Assembly: GCF_900142465.1 (NCBI RefSeq)
Contig: NZ_FRAX01000016.1
Location: 37,439-101,438, forward strand
Reading direction: 5' to 3'
DNA: 64,000 bases
Source of the DNA: Fibrobacter sp. UWH6
GTDB lineage: Bacteria > Fibrobacterota > Fibrobacteria > Fibrobacterales > Fibrobacteraceae
The notes beneath the pieces are model-generated. The model ran no database searches. It was not told where the DNA came from and saw nothing but the letters and a program-made list of their open reading frames with translations. Numbering within the stretch: position 1 is the first letter of the stretch; the number at the start of each line of letters is the position of its first letter. Position numbers and translations under genes: made by a program. Of this stretch, positions 1-8,917 are shown one piece after another.

Positions 1-534
1 GCGGTTAATGACAAAGATGGTATTGTCGAACTTTTTCAGCTTGTTCATTAACCAAGCTACAGTCTCCTTGTGACTATCCTTCAAGGGATTGGTTGCTGCC
101 ACGATGTACAAAATCACATGGGCTTCCGAAATATAATTCTCCGTCACGCTGGAGAACTTCTGGCCAAACAGACCCGGCGTATCCACGAACACACAGGGAG
201 GCACATCGGCATCGATATTCTGGGGAGCGTATTCAATCACTTCATCCGAAGATTCCTCTTCGGCAATTTTCATATTGCTATCTGCATGGCCCAGGAACCC
301 TGCCACCGTACTGGTCTTGCCATCAGAAAAGGCACCCACCAGGGCAATCTTCAACTTGCCAGACTGAATGCTGGCTTTTAAGGCTTCTACCTTGTCCATG
401 GATTTCTGGAACGACACCTTCAATTCATCGTTCAGAGTTTTTTCTTTAGCCTGCTTAAGCAAATCGGAGAACTGGTCCAACTTGCCCATGAACTTTAAGG
501 TTTCTGCAGAAAAAGCATTTTCATTTGTAGACAT
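1..534 (-). CDS. LeoA-like dynamin-family GTPase, 3' end outside window
   Basis: This is the N-terminal part (178 residues) of a P-loop GTPase; the coding region runs off the left edge. Residues about 66-73 read GAFSDGKT, a G1/P-loop of the type seen in LeoA-like bacterial dynamins, and a G3 motif DTPGLF follows about 50 residues later. A helical segment precedes the G domain, as expected for a dynamin stalk. The ATG at 534 lies directly after the stop of the upstream gene (537), so it belongs to the same operon as the LeoB-like and LeoC-like genes. In enterotoxigenic E. coli LeoA works with a second dynamin made of LeoB and LeoC and affects membrane/vesicle release. The family call rests on the motif and the three-gene order; the role here is inferred. 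Confidence 0.75.
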   Translation of the reverse strand, partial: MSTNENAFSAETLKFMGKLDQFSDLLKQAKEKTLNDELKVSFQKSMDKVEALKASIQSGKLKIALVGAFSDGKTSTVAGFLGHADSNMKIAEEESSDEVIEYAPQNIDADVPPCVFVDTPGLFGQKFSSVTENYISEAHVILYIVAATNPLKDSHKETVAWLMNKLKKFDNTIFVINR

Positions 535-536
535 AG

Positions 537-3512
537 CTAAGCCACCTTGATTTGATTGATATTCTTTTGGATTTCCTCTGTAATCAGAAGCATCTTCTTT
601 TCCAGAGACTGAACGAGTTCATAGGATTTAATTGCAGATTCAATCTGATACTTGGCATCAGCAATATTGGCGTCTAGGCACGAAGCAAGACTTTCAGCAT
701 GGCTATTAATCTTGCCGGACATTTCGTACCAGGCATCGCGAGCAGAATCTTCAACGGCGTCGGCCGCCTTTTTCTTGCACTTACGAATCTTGGATGCATC
801 CGATTCAAAGAAACTGAAGATTGAAACCAGCACGCCAACAACAGCACCAACAATACCGCCGACAATATTTCCAATCACCGGGAACGCCGTTCCAATGGCA
901 ATACCGGACATCACATAGCCACCGATCGTAAACGCCACATTGCCAAGGGTTCCCATGTTAAAGGAGTCCACAGAAATAGAAGGCAATTCCATAGAAAGGT
1001 TGCCAATGTCCAGTTTCATGCCACGAACATATTCGTCTGTATAGGACTGCACTCTGGCAGAGAAATCATTGATGGCCTCTTCCATGGCCTTGGAAACACG
1101 ATTCTGGAATCGAACCTGTAAATCAGATTTGTGATTATTCATGGTGTATTCCAGCTCATCATCAACGATTTTCTTATTCCGTTCAATATGAGGATAGATG
1201 ATTCCTTCTAGAACATCAATCCGGTAGAAATCAAAGACTGCATTTTGGGCGGCACTGGGCAAGTTTCGCTTAATTCTATAAGCGGCCTGTTCCAGATTCG
1301 AGATATAGCTGCCGGCTCTCTGATTGACCTGGCTCCTAAAATTGTCAATGACATTCTTTTGATTTCTAATGGTTGCGATATACTCTGATTCCAGAGTACT
1401 CTTCAATCTCACCAGGGCAGCCTTCTTAATGCGGCTGGGAGCGCTTTCGCAATTATGGATAATATAATTTCTCAAGTCGGCTAAACGGCTCACCTGCAAA
1501 AGTTCCATTTCGGTTGCGCGACTCAAGAAAGAACTCTGCTGCCTGCGTAAGGTCTTCAGGGAATCACAGACCGCTTCGTTATCCTGGTGGAGCATGGGAT
1601 TTTCAAAAGTAGTCACCCCCTGGTTCATGGCCAAGGCGCACAAGCCCGGGAGCACAGCAACGCCAAACGTATTCTTGTAAAGATTGTTCTTCACCACACA
1701 GCGAAGTTTTTCTTCGATATTCACATTGTTCTTGGCGGCCTTACTTACCTTTTCGGTAATATCCTTAACGTAGTTATCGCCTTCATATTCCTTTTGCGGT
1801 TGCAGCGGGATATTATGGATGCCAATGACTTCGGTTACGTTCTTTCTTAGATAATCGTTCACCTTAGCCAAGGTACTTTCTTCTAGGCCCTTGGATTCAC
1901 GAGCCACATAGCAAACCAGGTGAGCCTTACCCAAGGCACGGCTAATAATATCCTTGAAGTATTCTTCCTTTCCTTCAATACCCGGAATATCTACCAACTG
2001 GGCAGCTTCCCCATTGATATTCAGGGAATAGGTCTTGTAATCCTTGGTAAAGTCCTGGCTACCGTTACCAATAATGGCACCATCGACCTGAAAATACTTT
2101 ACAGTGGTACGCAATCGGTTCAATTCGATCAATTCGATCAAGTTATCAATAACACGTTCCTGTTTTGTGGGGAACAAGGATTTTTTGATTTTCGAAGCCT
2201 TAAGCAGGCTCAAAATACCAGGTCTTTCGTCTGTAGATTCAGCCAAGTCGTTGGATGCGGTTTCAGCCTTGGCGGTCTCAACAGTCTTGGCTGTTTCGGT
2301 CCTGGCAGTCTTAGGAGTTTTTGCTGCAACTTTTTCGGCTTTTGCTGCCAGGGGCTCATTCTTTGAAGCCTTGGGCTGCTGATGGACAGCAATCGAATCG
2401 GAAGCCAACCAGCGGAACAAACCCTTGACTAAACGGCCTAAGGCCGCAAGGCACTTCATCAAGAAATAGAATGAAGTGAATAAAATTCCAAAGTACACCA
2501 GGAGGCAGGCGTAAACACTATTTATAGACAAGGAGGAATTCAAAGTTTCTGTCAAATAGGTATCCAATCCGCCCTTAAAGACTAGGGAAACACAATGGAC
2601 CGCTTGGGTGACTGCCCCCATGCAATCGTAAATTCCAAAATCAAGTGGTTCCTTGGGCATATTGAAGAATACCACACCCAAAAAACAGGAACTGGCCCAA
2701 AGCAAACCGACAAAGGTAAGCATGGTAGAAACCGTTGTTGCCAGGAAGATTCTGCCATCGGACAAGGCGCAACTTACTTGACTCAAACCAAGAAGAATAG
2801 CGATGACAGCAATAACTGCAAAACCGATGCCAAAATACCATGCACCCAAGACATAAGCGAACAAGGACAAAAACATGGTGATTGCGGTCAGCATGGGATA
2901 AAACGGAGTCCATCCAAATTGATCACTAGGAGTAGGCTTTTCTACAACCGCTTTCTTGAACACCCTGGCAATAAGAGCAAGCCACTTCCTCTTAATCATG
3001 CACATCATACAAATAATGGACATCATCGAGAAGAAGGCGTAAAAAAGGTAGGCGGCAGCAATGCAAACTAAGGAAGCCCTAACGACAGACACATCAGCCC
3101 CTTCAGCAGCATTCTGAACAAAAGCTTCTAGCCCTGTCGTTGTCCAGCTATGTAGAGCCATCAAGAATTTGCGGAAAACCCCTACAAAGCCATCTGTGCC
3201 AAAGTTTACCATGGTATCCAGCTTTTGCTGATTCACGACAACATTGGTGCAGAACACTCCAGCTACAAAAACAACCCCTGACGAAATCAGCGTATGAATA
3301 AGAGCCGACAGGGTATAAAGCTTGGACTCATAGGCGCCGGCGCAGAAAATTGCCCCCACCAAGGCGCAAACGACAGCCACGGCTGCCACAATGTAGGCAA
3401 CGACTGGGTAACCACTTCCGCACACAGCCATGGAAATAAGGAACAAGGCGGCAGTGCCCCATGCCCCTTGAGCTTCCATACGAAGCTCTTCTTTTTTTTC
3501 TTCATTAGCCAT
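537..3512 (-). CDS. LeoB-like membrane dynamin, GTPase lacking its own P-loop
   Basis: A 991-residue protein. The N-terminal half carries many hydrophobic segments (about eight to ten predicted membrane helices, residues about 20-380), then an Ala/Lys/Thr-rich linker, then a partial G domain with a G2-like DFTKD and a G3 motif DIPG but no GxxxxGKS/T. The C-terminal half is long helical stalk with a Gly/Ile-rich hydrophobic stretch near residue 900 that resembles a membrane-insertion paddle. Its ATG overlaps the stop of the upstream gene by one base (TAATG), which favours translational coupling with the protein that supplies the P-loop. I chose the start at 3512 (MANEEKKEE) over an upstream non-ATG start at 3599 because of this junction. 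The division matches the described LeoB/LeoC pair of E. coli. Confidence 0.75.
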   Translation of the reverse strand: MANEEKKEELRMEAQGAWGTAALFLISMAVCGSGYPVVAYIVAAVAVVCALVGAIFCAGAYESKLYTLSALIHTLISSGVVFVAGVFCTNVVVNQQKLDTMVNFGTDGFVGVFRKFLMALHSWTTTGLEAFVQNAAEGADVSVVRASLVCIAAAYLFYAFFSMMSIICMMCMIKRKWLALIARVFKKAVVEKPTPSDQFGWTPFYPMLTAITMFLSLFAYVLGAWYFGIGFAVIAVIAILLGLSQVSCALSDGRIFLATTVSTMLTFVGLLWASSCFLGVVFFNMPKEPLDFGIYDCMGAVTQAVHCVSLVFKGGLDTYLTETLNSSLSINSVYACLLVYFGILFTSFYFLMKCLAALGRLVKGLFRWLASDSIAVHQQPKASKNEPLAAKAEKVAAKTPKTARTETAKTVETAKAETASNDLAESTDERPGILSLLKASKIKKSLFPTKQERVIDNLIELIELNRLRTTVKYFQVDGAIIGNGSQDFTKDYKTYSLNINGEAAQLVDIPGIEGKEEYFKDIISRALGKAHLVCYVARESKGLEESTLAKVNDYLRKNVTEVIGIHNIPLQPQKEYEGDNYVKDITEKVSKAAKNNVNIEEKLRCVVKNNLYKNTFGVAVLPGLCALAMNQGVTTFENPMLHQDNEAVCDSLKTLRRQQSSFLSRATEMELLQVSRLADLRNYIIHNCESAPSRIKKAALVRLKSTLESEYIATIRNQKNVIDNFRSQVNQRAGSYISNLEQAAYRIKRNLPSAAQNAVFDFYRIDVLEGIIYPHIERNKKIVDDELEYTMNNHKSDLQVRFQNRVSKAMEEAINDFSARVQSYTDEYVRGMKLDIGNLSMELPSISVDSFNMGTLGNVAFTIGGYVMSGIAIGTAFPVIGNIVGGIVGAVVGVLVSIFSFFESDASKIRKCKKKAADAVEDSARDAWYEMSGKINSHAESLASCLDANIADAKYQIESAIKSYELVQSLEKKMLLITEEIQKNINQIKVA

Positions 3513-4006
3513 TACATGCCCCCTACGACAAAGCCAGCAGCAAAACCAGCGACCAAAGTCACCACAGGGATCACATAGGACATGACACTTCTCTTGCACC
3601 CCGCCTTAATATTATTCAGGTCTCTTACAAGGGTATCGCAGCGTTTCTGGAAATCCTTCTCGATCGAAGCCATGTCGGCTCCATTCTGTTCCATCTGCTT
3701 TCGGCGGGATTCTTCGTCAAACAGGATTCGTAGAGATTCAATAATGGTACTCTTACCGGCACCAGTCTGGCCAAAAAAGGCAATGGAGAACTTGTCAAAT
3801 TCGGAATTGCGTTCCAATTCCTCCACCAAGTCCTTAAAATGTTCTTTTTGTTTTTCTAGATCATCAATGAAAACACCCACTTTTTCCTGAAGTTTTTCAT
3901 CGTTTTGAGCATTCACGGCCTTCAGTTCATTCAATATCTGATCAGCGGAATCTGTGACCTGGGTATAGACATTCTTTACTTCTTCTCTAGTGTTCGTAGT
4001 CGACAT
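3512..4006 (-). CDS. LeoC-like P-loop half of a split dynamin GTPase
   Basis: A 164-residue protein and first gene of the operon. After about 70 residues of coiled-coil-like helix it has a clear P-loop GQTGAGKST followed by a helix, then about 50 more helical residues, and ends in a hydrophobic segment (VIPVVTLVAGFAAGFVVGG) next to its stop. It contains no G3 or G4 motif, so it cannot be a complete GTPase; those motifs lie in the next gene. The ATG at 4006 has a GAGGA ribosome site six bases upstream; an upstream TTG at 4018 is less likely. Known LeoC supplies the P-loop half of the second dynamin, and I infer the same here. Confidence 0.7.
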   Translation of the reverse strand: MSTTNTREEVKNVYTQVTDSADQILNELKAVNAQNDEKLQEKVGVFIDDLEKQKEHFKDLVEELERNSEFDKFSIAFFGQTGAGKSTIIESLRILFDEESRRKQMEQNGADMASIEKDFQKRCDTLVRDLNNIKAGCKRSVMSYVIPVVTLVAGFAAGFVVGGM

Positions 4007-4018
4007 GGGCGTCCTCAA

Positions 4019-4374
4019 AAATGTAATAATATTGGGAAATGTAATCTTTTTTACACATTTACGTTTCCTTTCTTACAATATTGTGAACTTTTTGTGAGCA
4101 TTATCATTCCAATTTGGGATATTTTCCTCAAGCGACTGGAACTTATTTTGCCTTTTTGGGAAAAATGCTCGCCAACTTTTCCACGAAGTTCCACCATAGG
4201 GTGAAAATTTGCCCTCTTTTTCACTCACTTTTCCCCACAAAATGGGCATTTTGCGTTAAAACCGGCCATTTTCACTCACTTCGGGAAACTTTTTTCAAAA
4301 AAAATGTCGTTTTCACAACACTTCGGGGGGCGTTTTTTGCATTTTAGGCGAGTAGGGTTAAAAAAGGAGTTCAA
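4019..4374. other. Divergent AT-rich intergenic region
   Basis: About 370 bases between the leoC-like gene (-) and the gene at 4375 (+), with no convincing gene. It is rich in T and A runs, has two copies of TTTTCACTCACTT (near 4217 and 4269), and an imperfect palindrome ATTCCAATTTGGGAT at 4106-4120 that also occurs between the divergent esterase genes near 21978. It presumably carries both promoters, but I cannot place a -10/-35 pair with confidence. Confidence 0.4.
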
Positions 4375-5109
4375 ATGAAGTCAATCATCAAGATCAAGTT
4401 TCACGACATGCGGAACCTCGAGTTTAGAGGTGTCCAGTATCAATTACTCCAGATGGCGCAGGACATCAAGACTCCGGGAGCATCTTCCTTCATAGAGGAT
4501 TTCAGAAGTTCATTTCAGGAAATGTGCCAACACTTTGATTCCGGGCTGCAGGATTCCCCCGACCGCATCGTCCACAACATCCACGAGGAGCGATCCTCCT
4601 TTTATTACCGGTGTCGCGCCGTGGCCAAGGCGGCCGCCAGCCATCCCAACCCCACAGCACGTGAAGCCGGGCAGAAGTTGTGGAGCATTTTCCAGAAATT
4701 CCCCTCCAGCGCACGGATAAACCAGCTTCAAGCCTACGGTATGATCGGACGTTTGGTGAACAATGCCCGTTCTATCGGGGAAGACGCCCTGGAGTGTTGC
4801 GGTTGCAAGGTTTGGATCGACGAGCTGGACCGAATTAACCAGAGTTTCCTGCAGGCAGACGCCGAGCGAAACTATGCACGAGGCCATCGGGAGTTGAAGC
4901 AGAGCCTCCACCTGCGGGATCGATGCACCGAGGCATTCGACCTGATCGCCACATTCGCCAAGTTCCAGGCCGCCCAGGGGGATATTTCCTGCGCCCGTTT
5001 CATCGATTCCGCCAACGCCATGCTAAAGGACAAGAAGATGCACATGGCCCAGCGCAGGAGCAGCAAGGGAAACTCCTCCGAAATCAAGTACTTGCCAGTT
5101 GTGATCTAG
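4375..5109 (+). CDS. DUF6261-like hypothetical protein
   Basis: A 244-residue protein with no signal peptide or membrane helix, mostly helical, starting KIKFHDMRNLEFRGVQYQLL. The opening (a short strand followed by a conserved Leu/Arg/Asn-rich helix) resembles the DUF6261 family, common in Bacteroidetes and Fibrobacter and without known function; I hold this assignment loosely. A good ribosome site (AAGGAG, 6 bases before ATG) supports the start. A short hairpin with a T run (about 5113-5133) follows the stop. Nothing in it points to a partner among its neighbours. Confidence 0.6.
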   Translation: MKSIIKIKFHDMRNLEFRGVQYQLLQMAQDIKTPGASSFIEDFRSSFQEMCQHFDSGLQDSPDRIVHNIHEERSSFYYRCRAVAKAAASHPNPTAREAGQKLWSIFQKFPSSARINQLQAYGMIGRLVNNARSIGEDALECCGCKVWIDELDRINQSFLQADAERNYARGHRELKQSLHLRDRCTEAFDLIATFAKFQAAQGDISCARFIDSANAMLKDKKMHMAQRRSSKGNSSEIKYLPVVI

Positions 5110-5189
5110 GAATCCCGCTACTTGACGGGTTTTACGCATCAGATGTATATTTTACAATACATTTGGGTTTTACGTTTTACCCCAAGGGT

Positions 5190-6689
5190 GTGGCGATAAA
5201 GATTAAATTTTTTGGCAAGACTTTCAAGACAATTGCGTTTTTAATACCGGCAGCATGTTCCGCCGTTTTCGCACAGTGGAACGGTACCGCCAGCGAACCC
5301 ATCGAGAAGAATGTTATCGATGGCAAGGTGTTCTACACCATCACCAGCGCCGAGGAATTAACCTGGGTCGGTGTCCAGGTCAAGAACGGTTTTAACGGGA
5401 TCAATGTGGTGTTGGCTAACGATATTGTTTTCGGCGCAGATTCCTCCCAGACCAGTTCCCGCCTCTGGACCCCCATCGGAAAAGACACGACCACCGCCTA
5501 TGCAGGCACTTTCGATGGTGCAGGTCACACAATTTATGGCTATTATGTAGAACAGGGAACATTTGCAGGCCTTTTTGGAGCCCTTTCTCCTGATGGTGTT
5601 ATCAAGAACTTGAGGGTTGCCAATAACAAGGTAACCGTCACAGAAGCAAGTGCGACCGCTGGGGGTATCGTAGCCTTTAATAGAGGCCTCGTGGATAATT
5701 GCGAAAACTCGGGGACTGTGGACGTCACCACGAAGGCTTATGCTGCAGGGGGTGTAGCCGGCATTAACGAAGGAGTCGTATCCAACTCCTCCAATTACGG
5801 TTCCGTTACCTCCAAAACAACAATGACGTCCGAGGGCGGCTTTGAAAACGGCACCCGAGCCGGAGGCATTGTTTCTTTCAATCAATACGGAAAAGTTTTC
5901 GACTGCGTTAACCATGGTGACGTCGTTGCCGCCACGGTACTTGTCCCGATCGATATTGATAACGACTGTATTGCCGGCGGTATTGCAGGCGGTAATGAAG
6001 GTTCCCTATATCGGAACTTCAACGACGGCTCCATTATTTTCCGCAATTCCTATAACAATTCGGGAACCAACATGAAATTCACAAGCACCGGCGGCATCGT
6101 AGGCCGCAACCTCGGCTTCGTGGAGAGATCTTCCAACTGGGGCAATATCATTGCCAAGATTGCCAGCACGTCAACAAAGGCCGGCACAAGTTCCTATTCT
6201 ACGGCAGGCGGCGTTGTCGGCGCAAGCAGAGGCACGGTCAGCGACGTATTCAATACCGGTTCCGTGACCGTTACGAAAGTTGCCACGGCTTCCTACGCGG
6301 GAGGCATTCTCGGTTCCCTATTCGGATCCGAAAAGTTAACCAACAGCTACAATGCCTCGTCAAATATTACCGGCACTTTGATTGGTGCGGTTTCCGCTTA
6401 CATTACAGAATCATCCCATGTGCAAAATTGCCACTATGACGCATCCTTGTTCAGCACCAAGACTCCCGCCATCAAGTCTGTCGGCGGATCGGCCACCGTC
6501 AAGGATACTTCGGGATTAAAGACCGACAACATGAAGTCCGACGAAATGGCCTGGATCCTGAACACTGTCAACAACACCGAAAAGAACAGGAAGCTCTGGG
6601 GCCGCGAAGACAGCTATCCCGTCTTCGCCAACGAATCCGTCAAGCCGATTTCCCGCGTAACCATGAATAACGATGGCGAGGAGCTGTAG
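5190..6689 (+). CDS. Secreted GLUG-repeat protein, frameshifted before its C-terminal tail
   Basis: From a GTG at 5190 this encodes 499 residues: a signal peptide (basic start, hydrophobic AFLIPAACSAVFA, cut before QWNG), a short lead domain (TITSAEELTWVG), and about seven repeats of the type GGIVAFNRGLVDNCENSGTV, GGVAGINEGVVSNSSNYGSV, GGIVGRNLGFVERSSNWGNI. These are GLUG-type beta-helix repeats found in extracellular and adhesin-like proteins. The frame has no upstream ATG after the last plausible promoter position, so GTG is the best start although its ribosome site is poor. The frame closes at GDGEEL-like residues with TAG, but a sorting-type tail continues in another frame (see 6689-6826). 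It is probably surface exposed; the ligand is unknown. Confidence 0.65.
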   Translation: MAIKIKFFGKTFKTIAFLIPAACSAVFAQWNGTASEPIEKNVIDGKVFYTITSAEELTWVGVQVKNGFNGINVVLANDIVFGADSSQTSSRLWTPIGKDTTTAYAGTFDGAGHTIYGYYVEQGTFAGLFGALSPDGVIKNLRVANNKVTVTEASATAGGIVAFNRGLVDNCENSGTVDVTTKAYAAGGVAGINEGVVSNSSNYGSVTSKTTMTSEGGFENGTRAGGIVSFNQYGKVFDCVNHGDVVAATVLVPIDIDNDCIAGGIAGGNEGSLYRNFNDGSIIFRNSYNNSGTNMKFTSTGGIVGRNLGFVERSSNWGNIIAKIASTSTKAGTSSYSTAGGVVGASRGTVSDVFNTGSVTVTKVATASYAGGILGSLFGSEKLTNSYNASSNITGTLIGAVSAYITESSHVQNCHYDASLFSTKTPAIKSVGGSATVKDTSGLKTDNMKSDEMAWILNTVNNTEKNRKLWGREDSYPVFANESVKPISRVTMNNDGEEL

Positions 6690-6826
6690 ACGTCTTTGAT
6701 ATGCAGGGAAGACCTGTCATTGTCCAGAAGTTCACGAAGGGCAACGCCAACAATCTCACCCTTCCCCGCAGCGGATCTTACATTTTGAAAGTTGCCGGAC
6801 AAACAAAACAAGTTACCGTCAAGTAA
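6689..6826 (+). pseudogene. Out-of-frame C-terminal sorting-like tail of the GLUG protein
   Basis: Read in the frame two bases over, this stretch encodes VFDMQGRPVIVQKF, then NNLTLPRSGSYILKV and a final QVTVK before TAA. That is the usual C-terminal domain of Fibrobacter secreted proteins, similar to type IX secretion sorting domains (Dxx G..V, LP.G.Y...V..). The upstream frame ends GAG CTG TAG; insertion of one G (GAG CTG GTA GAC) would join the two parts exactly. This is either a real single-base deletion or a sequencing error. Confidence 0.7.
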
Positions 6827-6838
6827 ACATTCGAAACA

Positions 6839-6864
6839 GTGCTCCCCAAGGGAGCACTTTTTTT
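6839..6864 (+). terminator. Intrinsic terminator after the GLUG gene
   Basis: GTGCTCCC (6839-6846) pairs with GGGAGCAC (6850-6857) over a 3-base loop and is followed by seven T. It ends at the stop codon of the convergent E1-like gene. Confidence 0.85.
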
Positions 6865-8128
6865 ATTGGAACTTTTTCAGCATCTCTTCCAATTCATCCC
6901 CTTCATCTAAAGCAATGGGACCTTGACTGCATTGGGCACAATTGTCAAGTTGCCGAATATGGCTTCCGTACCATCGAAGGATGGTTGGCTTTGGCCCTGC
7001 GCCAGGCATGGGGCTCCAATTGGCAAAGCGGTTTTCACGACGGTTTGCCCACATGTAGTAATCGTACACCAGCTCATTCTCGAGGGCGGAAATGCCGGAA
7101 TCTATTCCACGGGAAAGTTCCACCAAGGAGATTTTCACCATCATATTGCAAATAGGTGCGATATCAGCAGATAGACCTACTTGCACCACGGCATTCGCCT
7201 CCTCGGGACTTACATAGGCGGCAATCTGCCCATTACGTCGGGCGCTTTCTACATTGGTAATCTCCTCAGCTTCAGCGTCAAACCAAGCATTTCCAAGTAG
7301 GCAATTGTAGCAAGGGCCGTCGGGCACGTAACGGAAAACGTCTCCTCCGGCAGCACGGGAATTGGCCCTGCCAAAAATGCAGACCTTACGATGTCTTACA
7401 ACGGAGTCATTCAAGTTAAATCGACTCTTGTTATTATCGGTAGCACAAATAACCAGATCCGCCCTGGAGACCTCTCTGTTTAACAGAGTCAAATCCTGAT
7501 TAATATCCACCGGGAACCGATCCACCTGTGCGTAAGGATTTTTTCCCAGGATGGCATCACAAAGAGCATCCGTTTTTAGGCGTCCCAAATCATTTACCAC
7601 ACAAGTATGGCGCATCAAATTGTGCAATTCCACCCTATCGAAATCCAGTAGGGAAAAGGAACCCACGCCCGCCTTGGCAAGTTCTATTGCAATTTGGGAA
7701 CCGAAACTTCCCAAGCCAACAATCATCACCCGCTTAGACACAAGCGCACCAACTTCCAAAATTCCTTGACTTCGGGAATAGAGATTTTCCCGTGAGGGAA
7801 TAAATTGCAGTTCCATTTTCTGCCACCATGGGGAAATCCGTTTTTCGGATGAAACGCCATTGGTCACTTCCGTAGAGCAGTATGCATCTGCAGAATTCTT
7901 CGTTACCAAAATCAAGTAGCGATACTTTTCAGCTTCCACAGGATCTTCTACAGCGCAAAGGTCTCGAGTAAACAGGCAAAGAGATTCCCTGCCGTAACCA
8001 TGGGCAGGGCGATACATATGGAAATGGACAACCCCCTCCCCTTCCCATTCGCAGGCAACTCCTTCCCAGGATACAAGATTCCCATTTAGAAATTCCTGTA
8101 ATTCCTGCTGGTCCAAAAAGGCTAACAT
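6863..8128 (-). CDS. E1-like (ThiF/MoeB-family) activating enzyme
   Basis: A 421-residue protein. Residues 1-130 form an unassigned N-terminal domain. Residues about 134-345 are an E1/ThiF adenylation fold: nucleotide loop GLGSFG (138-143), LLDFDRVELHNLMRH (acidic residues 162 and 164, then the Asn/Arg pair), an LGRLKTDA motif, and ATDNNKSR. Two CxxC pairs (CYNC 273-276, CAQC 397-400) match the zinc site of MoeB/ThiF enzymes. This family adenylates the C terminus of a ubiquitin-like or sulfur-carrier protein. The ATG overlaps the stop of the 78-residue gene upstream (ATGTTAG), with AAGG as ribosome site. It is the last gene of the E2/JAB cassette, which indicates a protein-conjugation role rather than cofactor synthesis. 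Confidence 0.85.
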   Translation of the reverse strand: MLAFLDQQELQEFLNGNLVSWEGVACEWEGEGVVHFHMYRPAHGYGRESLCLFTRDLCAVEDPVEAEKYRYLILVTKNSADAYCSTEVTNGVSSEKRISPWWQKMELQFIPSRENLYSRSQGILEVGALVSKRVMIVGLGSFGSQIAIELAKAGVGSFSLLDFDRVELHNLMRHTCVVNDLGRLKTDALCDAILGKNPYAQVDRFPVDINQDLTLLNREVSRADLVICATDNNKSRFNLNDSVVRHRKVCIFGRANSRAAGGDVFRYVPDGPCYNCLLGNAWFDAEAEEITNVESARRNGQIAAYVSPEEANAVVQVGLSADIAPICNMMVKISLVELSRGIDSGISALENELVYDYYMWANRRENRFANWSPMPGAGPKPTILRWYGSHIRQLDNCAQCSQGPIALDEGDELEEMLKKFQ

Positions 8129-8358
8129 GCAAAACCTTCCTTGGTCATGCCCGTAACGACAGTTCCCTGGGTAGGAGCCTGGCCTTTTGCCACCTGGCGA
8201 AATTCTCCAGTAGTTTCATCAAATACCAGGTCAATCATGGAATGACCAGATCCCTGACCACCCTGCTTACGAATTTCTTCGCCCAGTTTCTGTTCAGCAC
8301 GACCCGCAAAGCCATCTGCAGAGAAGGCGGTAAAAATCTTAATGTTTTCTTTTTTCAT
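8122..8358 (-). CDS. Small protein, candidate ubiquitin-like modifier of the cassette
   Basis: A 78-residue protein between the E2-like and E1-like genes, overlapping the E1 start by 7 bases. It begins KKENIKIFTAFSADGFAGRA, has a Gly-rich middle and ends KEGFAC. Position and size fit the modifier that the E1 would activate, but I cannot recognise a beta-grasp fold from sequence, and the C terminus is Cys, not Gly-Gly. I chose the ATG at 8358 (TAGGT ribosome site 7 bases away); an upstream ATG at 8391 has no such site. It could instead be a substrate or adaptor. Confidence 0.6.
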   Translation of the reverse strand: MKKENIKIFTAFSADGFAGRAEQKLGEEIRKQGGQGSGHSMIDLVFDETTGEFRQVAKGQAPTQGTVVTGMTKEGFAC

Positions 8359-8422
8359 AACGATACCTATTTGTTGTTTAAATGTGTTCATAGATGCATG
8401 GCCGGGGGCGGGAGCAACCCCA

Positions 8423-8917
8423 TCACGATTGATGATTCAGGTAATAGTCAATGTCATTACCAGTTTCCAGATGTAGTTCATACATGTTTAGCCACAGGCA
8501 GCACTTCACGTAAATCTTGTACAGCGACACCCCCGGATTCCAGGAAGCATTTCCGTAATGGCAGATACGGGTCCAGCCATGTTCTGAATCCAGCACATGC
8601 ATGGAACCATCGCAGGAATCCAGACGATTTCCATCCCGATCCTTCAACATCTGAGTCACAAAGACCTTGGGCACATCATTGGGGAAACGTCGCAAATCCA
8701 TGTGCAACGTATACAGGTTCCTCTTGGTGCGGGCTGCAAATACCGCATATGGTTTTTCACCCATGTAAATGTGATAGACGTTATCGGGAACGTTCTTCCG
8801 TTTCAGCACCCCAATTTCACTTTGCACCCGTTCAGGCGTGAGACGAACATCATCTTCATCGTCGTCCTCATCATCGGAACGATGAGACAATAAAGCGTTT
8901 ATCAATTCTGCAAACAT
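8423..8917 (-). CDS. E2-like (UBC-fold) conjugating enzyme
   Basis: A 164-residue protein. After an acidic N-terminal segment (DDEDDDEDD, residues 15-23) it shows the order seen in prokaryotic E2-like proteins: YTLHMDLRRFPNDVPKVFV (the strand and Pro turn of a UBC fold), SMHVLDSEHGWTRICHY with Cys119 in the position of the E2 active cysteine, then SWNPGVSLYKI, a Trp/Leu helix WLNMYELHLETG and DIDYYL. Such proteins accept an activated modifier from an E1. The gene overlaps the JAB gene by 16 bases, and GAGG sits 7 bases before its ATG. I infer thioester chemistry at Cys119; this is not shown. Confidence 0.8.
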   Translation of the reverse strand: MFAELINALLSHRSDDEDDDEDDVRLTPERVQSEIGVLKRKNVPDNVYHIYMGEKPYAVFAARTKRNLYTLHMDLRRFPNDVPKVFVTQMLKDRDGNRLDSCDGSMHVLDSEHGWTRICHYGNASWNPGVSLYKIYVKCCLWLNMYELHLETGNDIDYYLNHQS

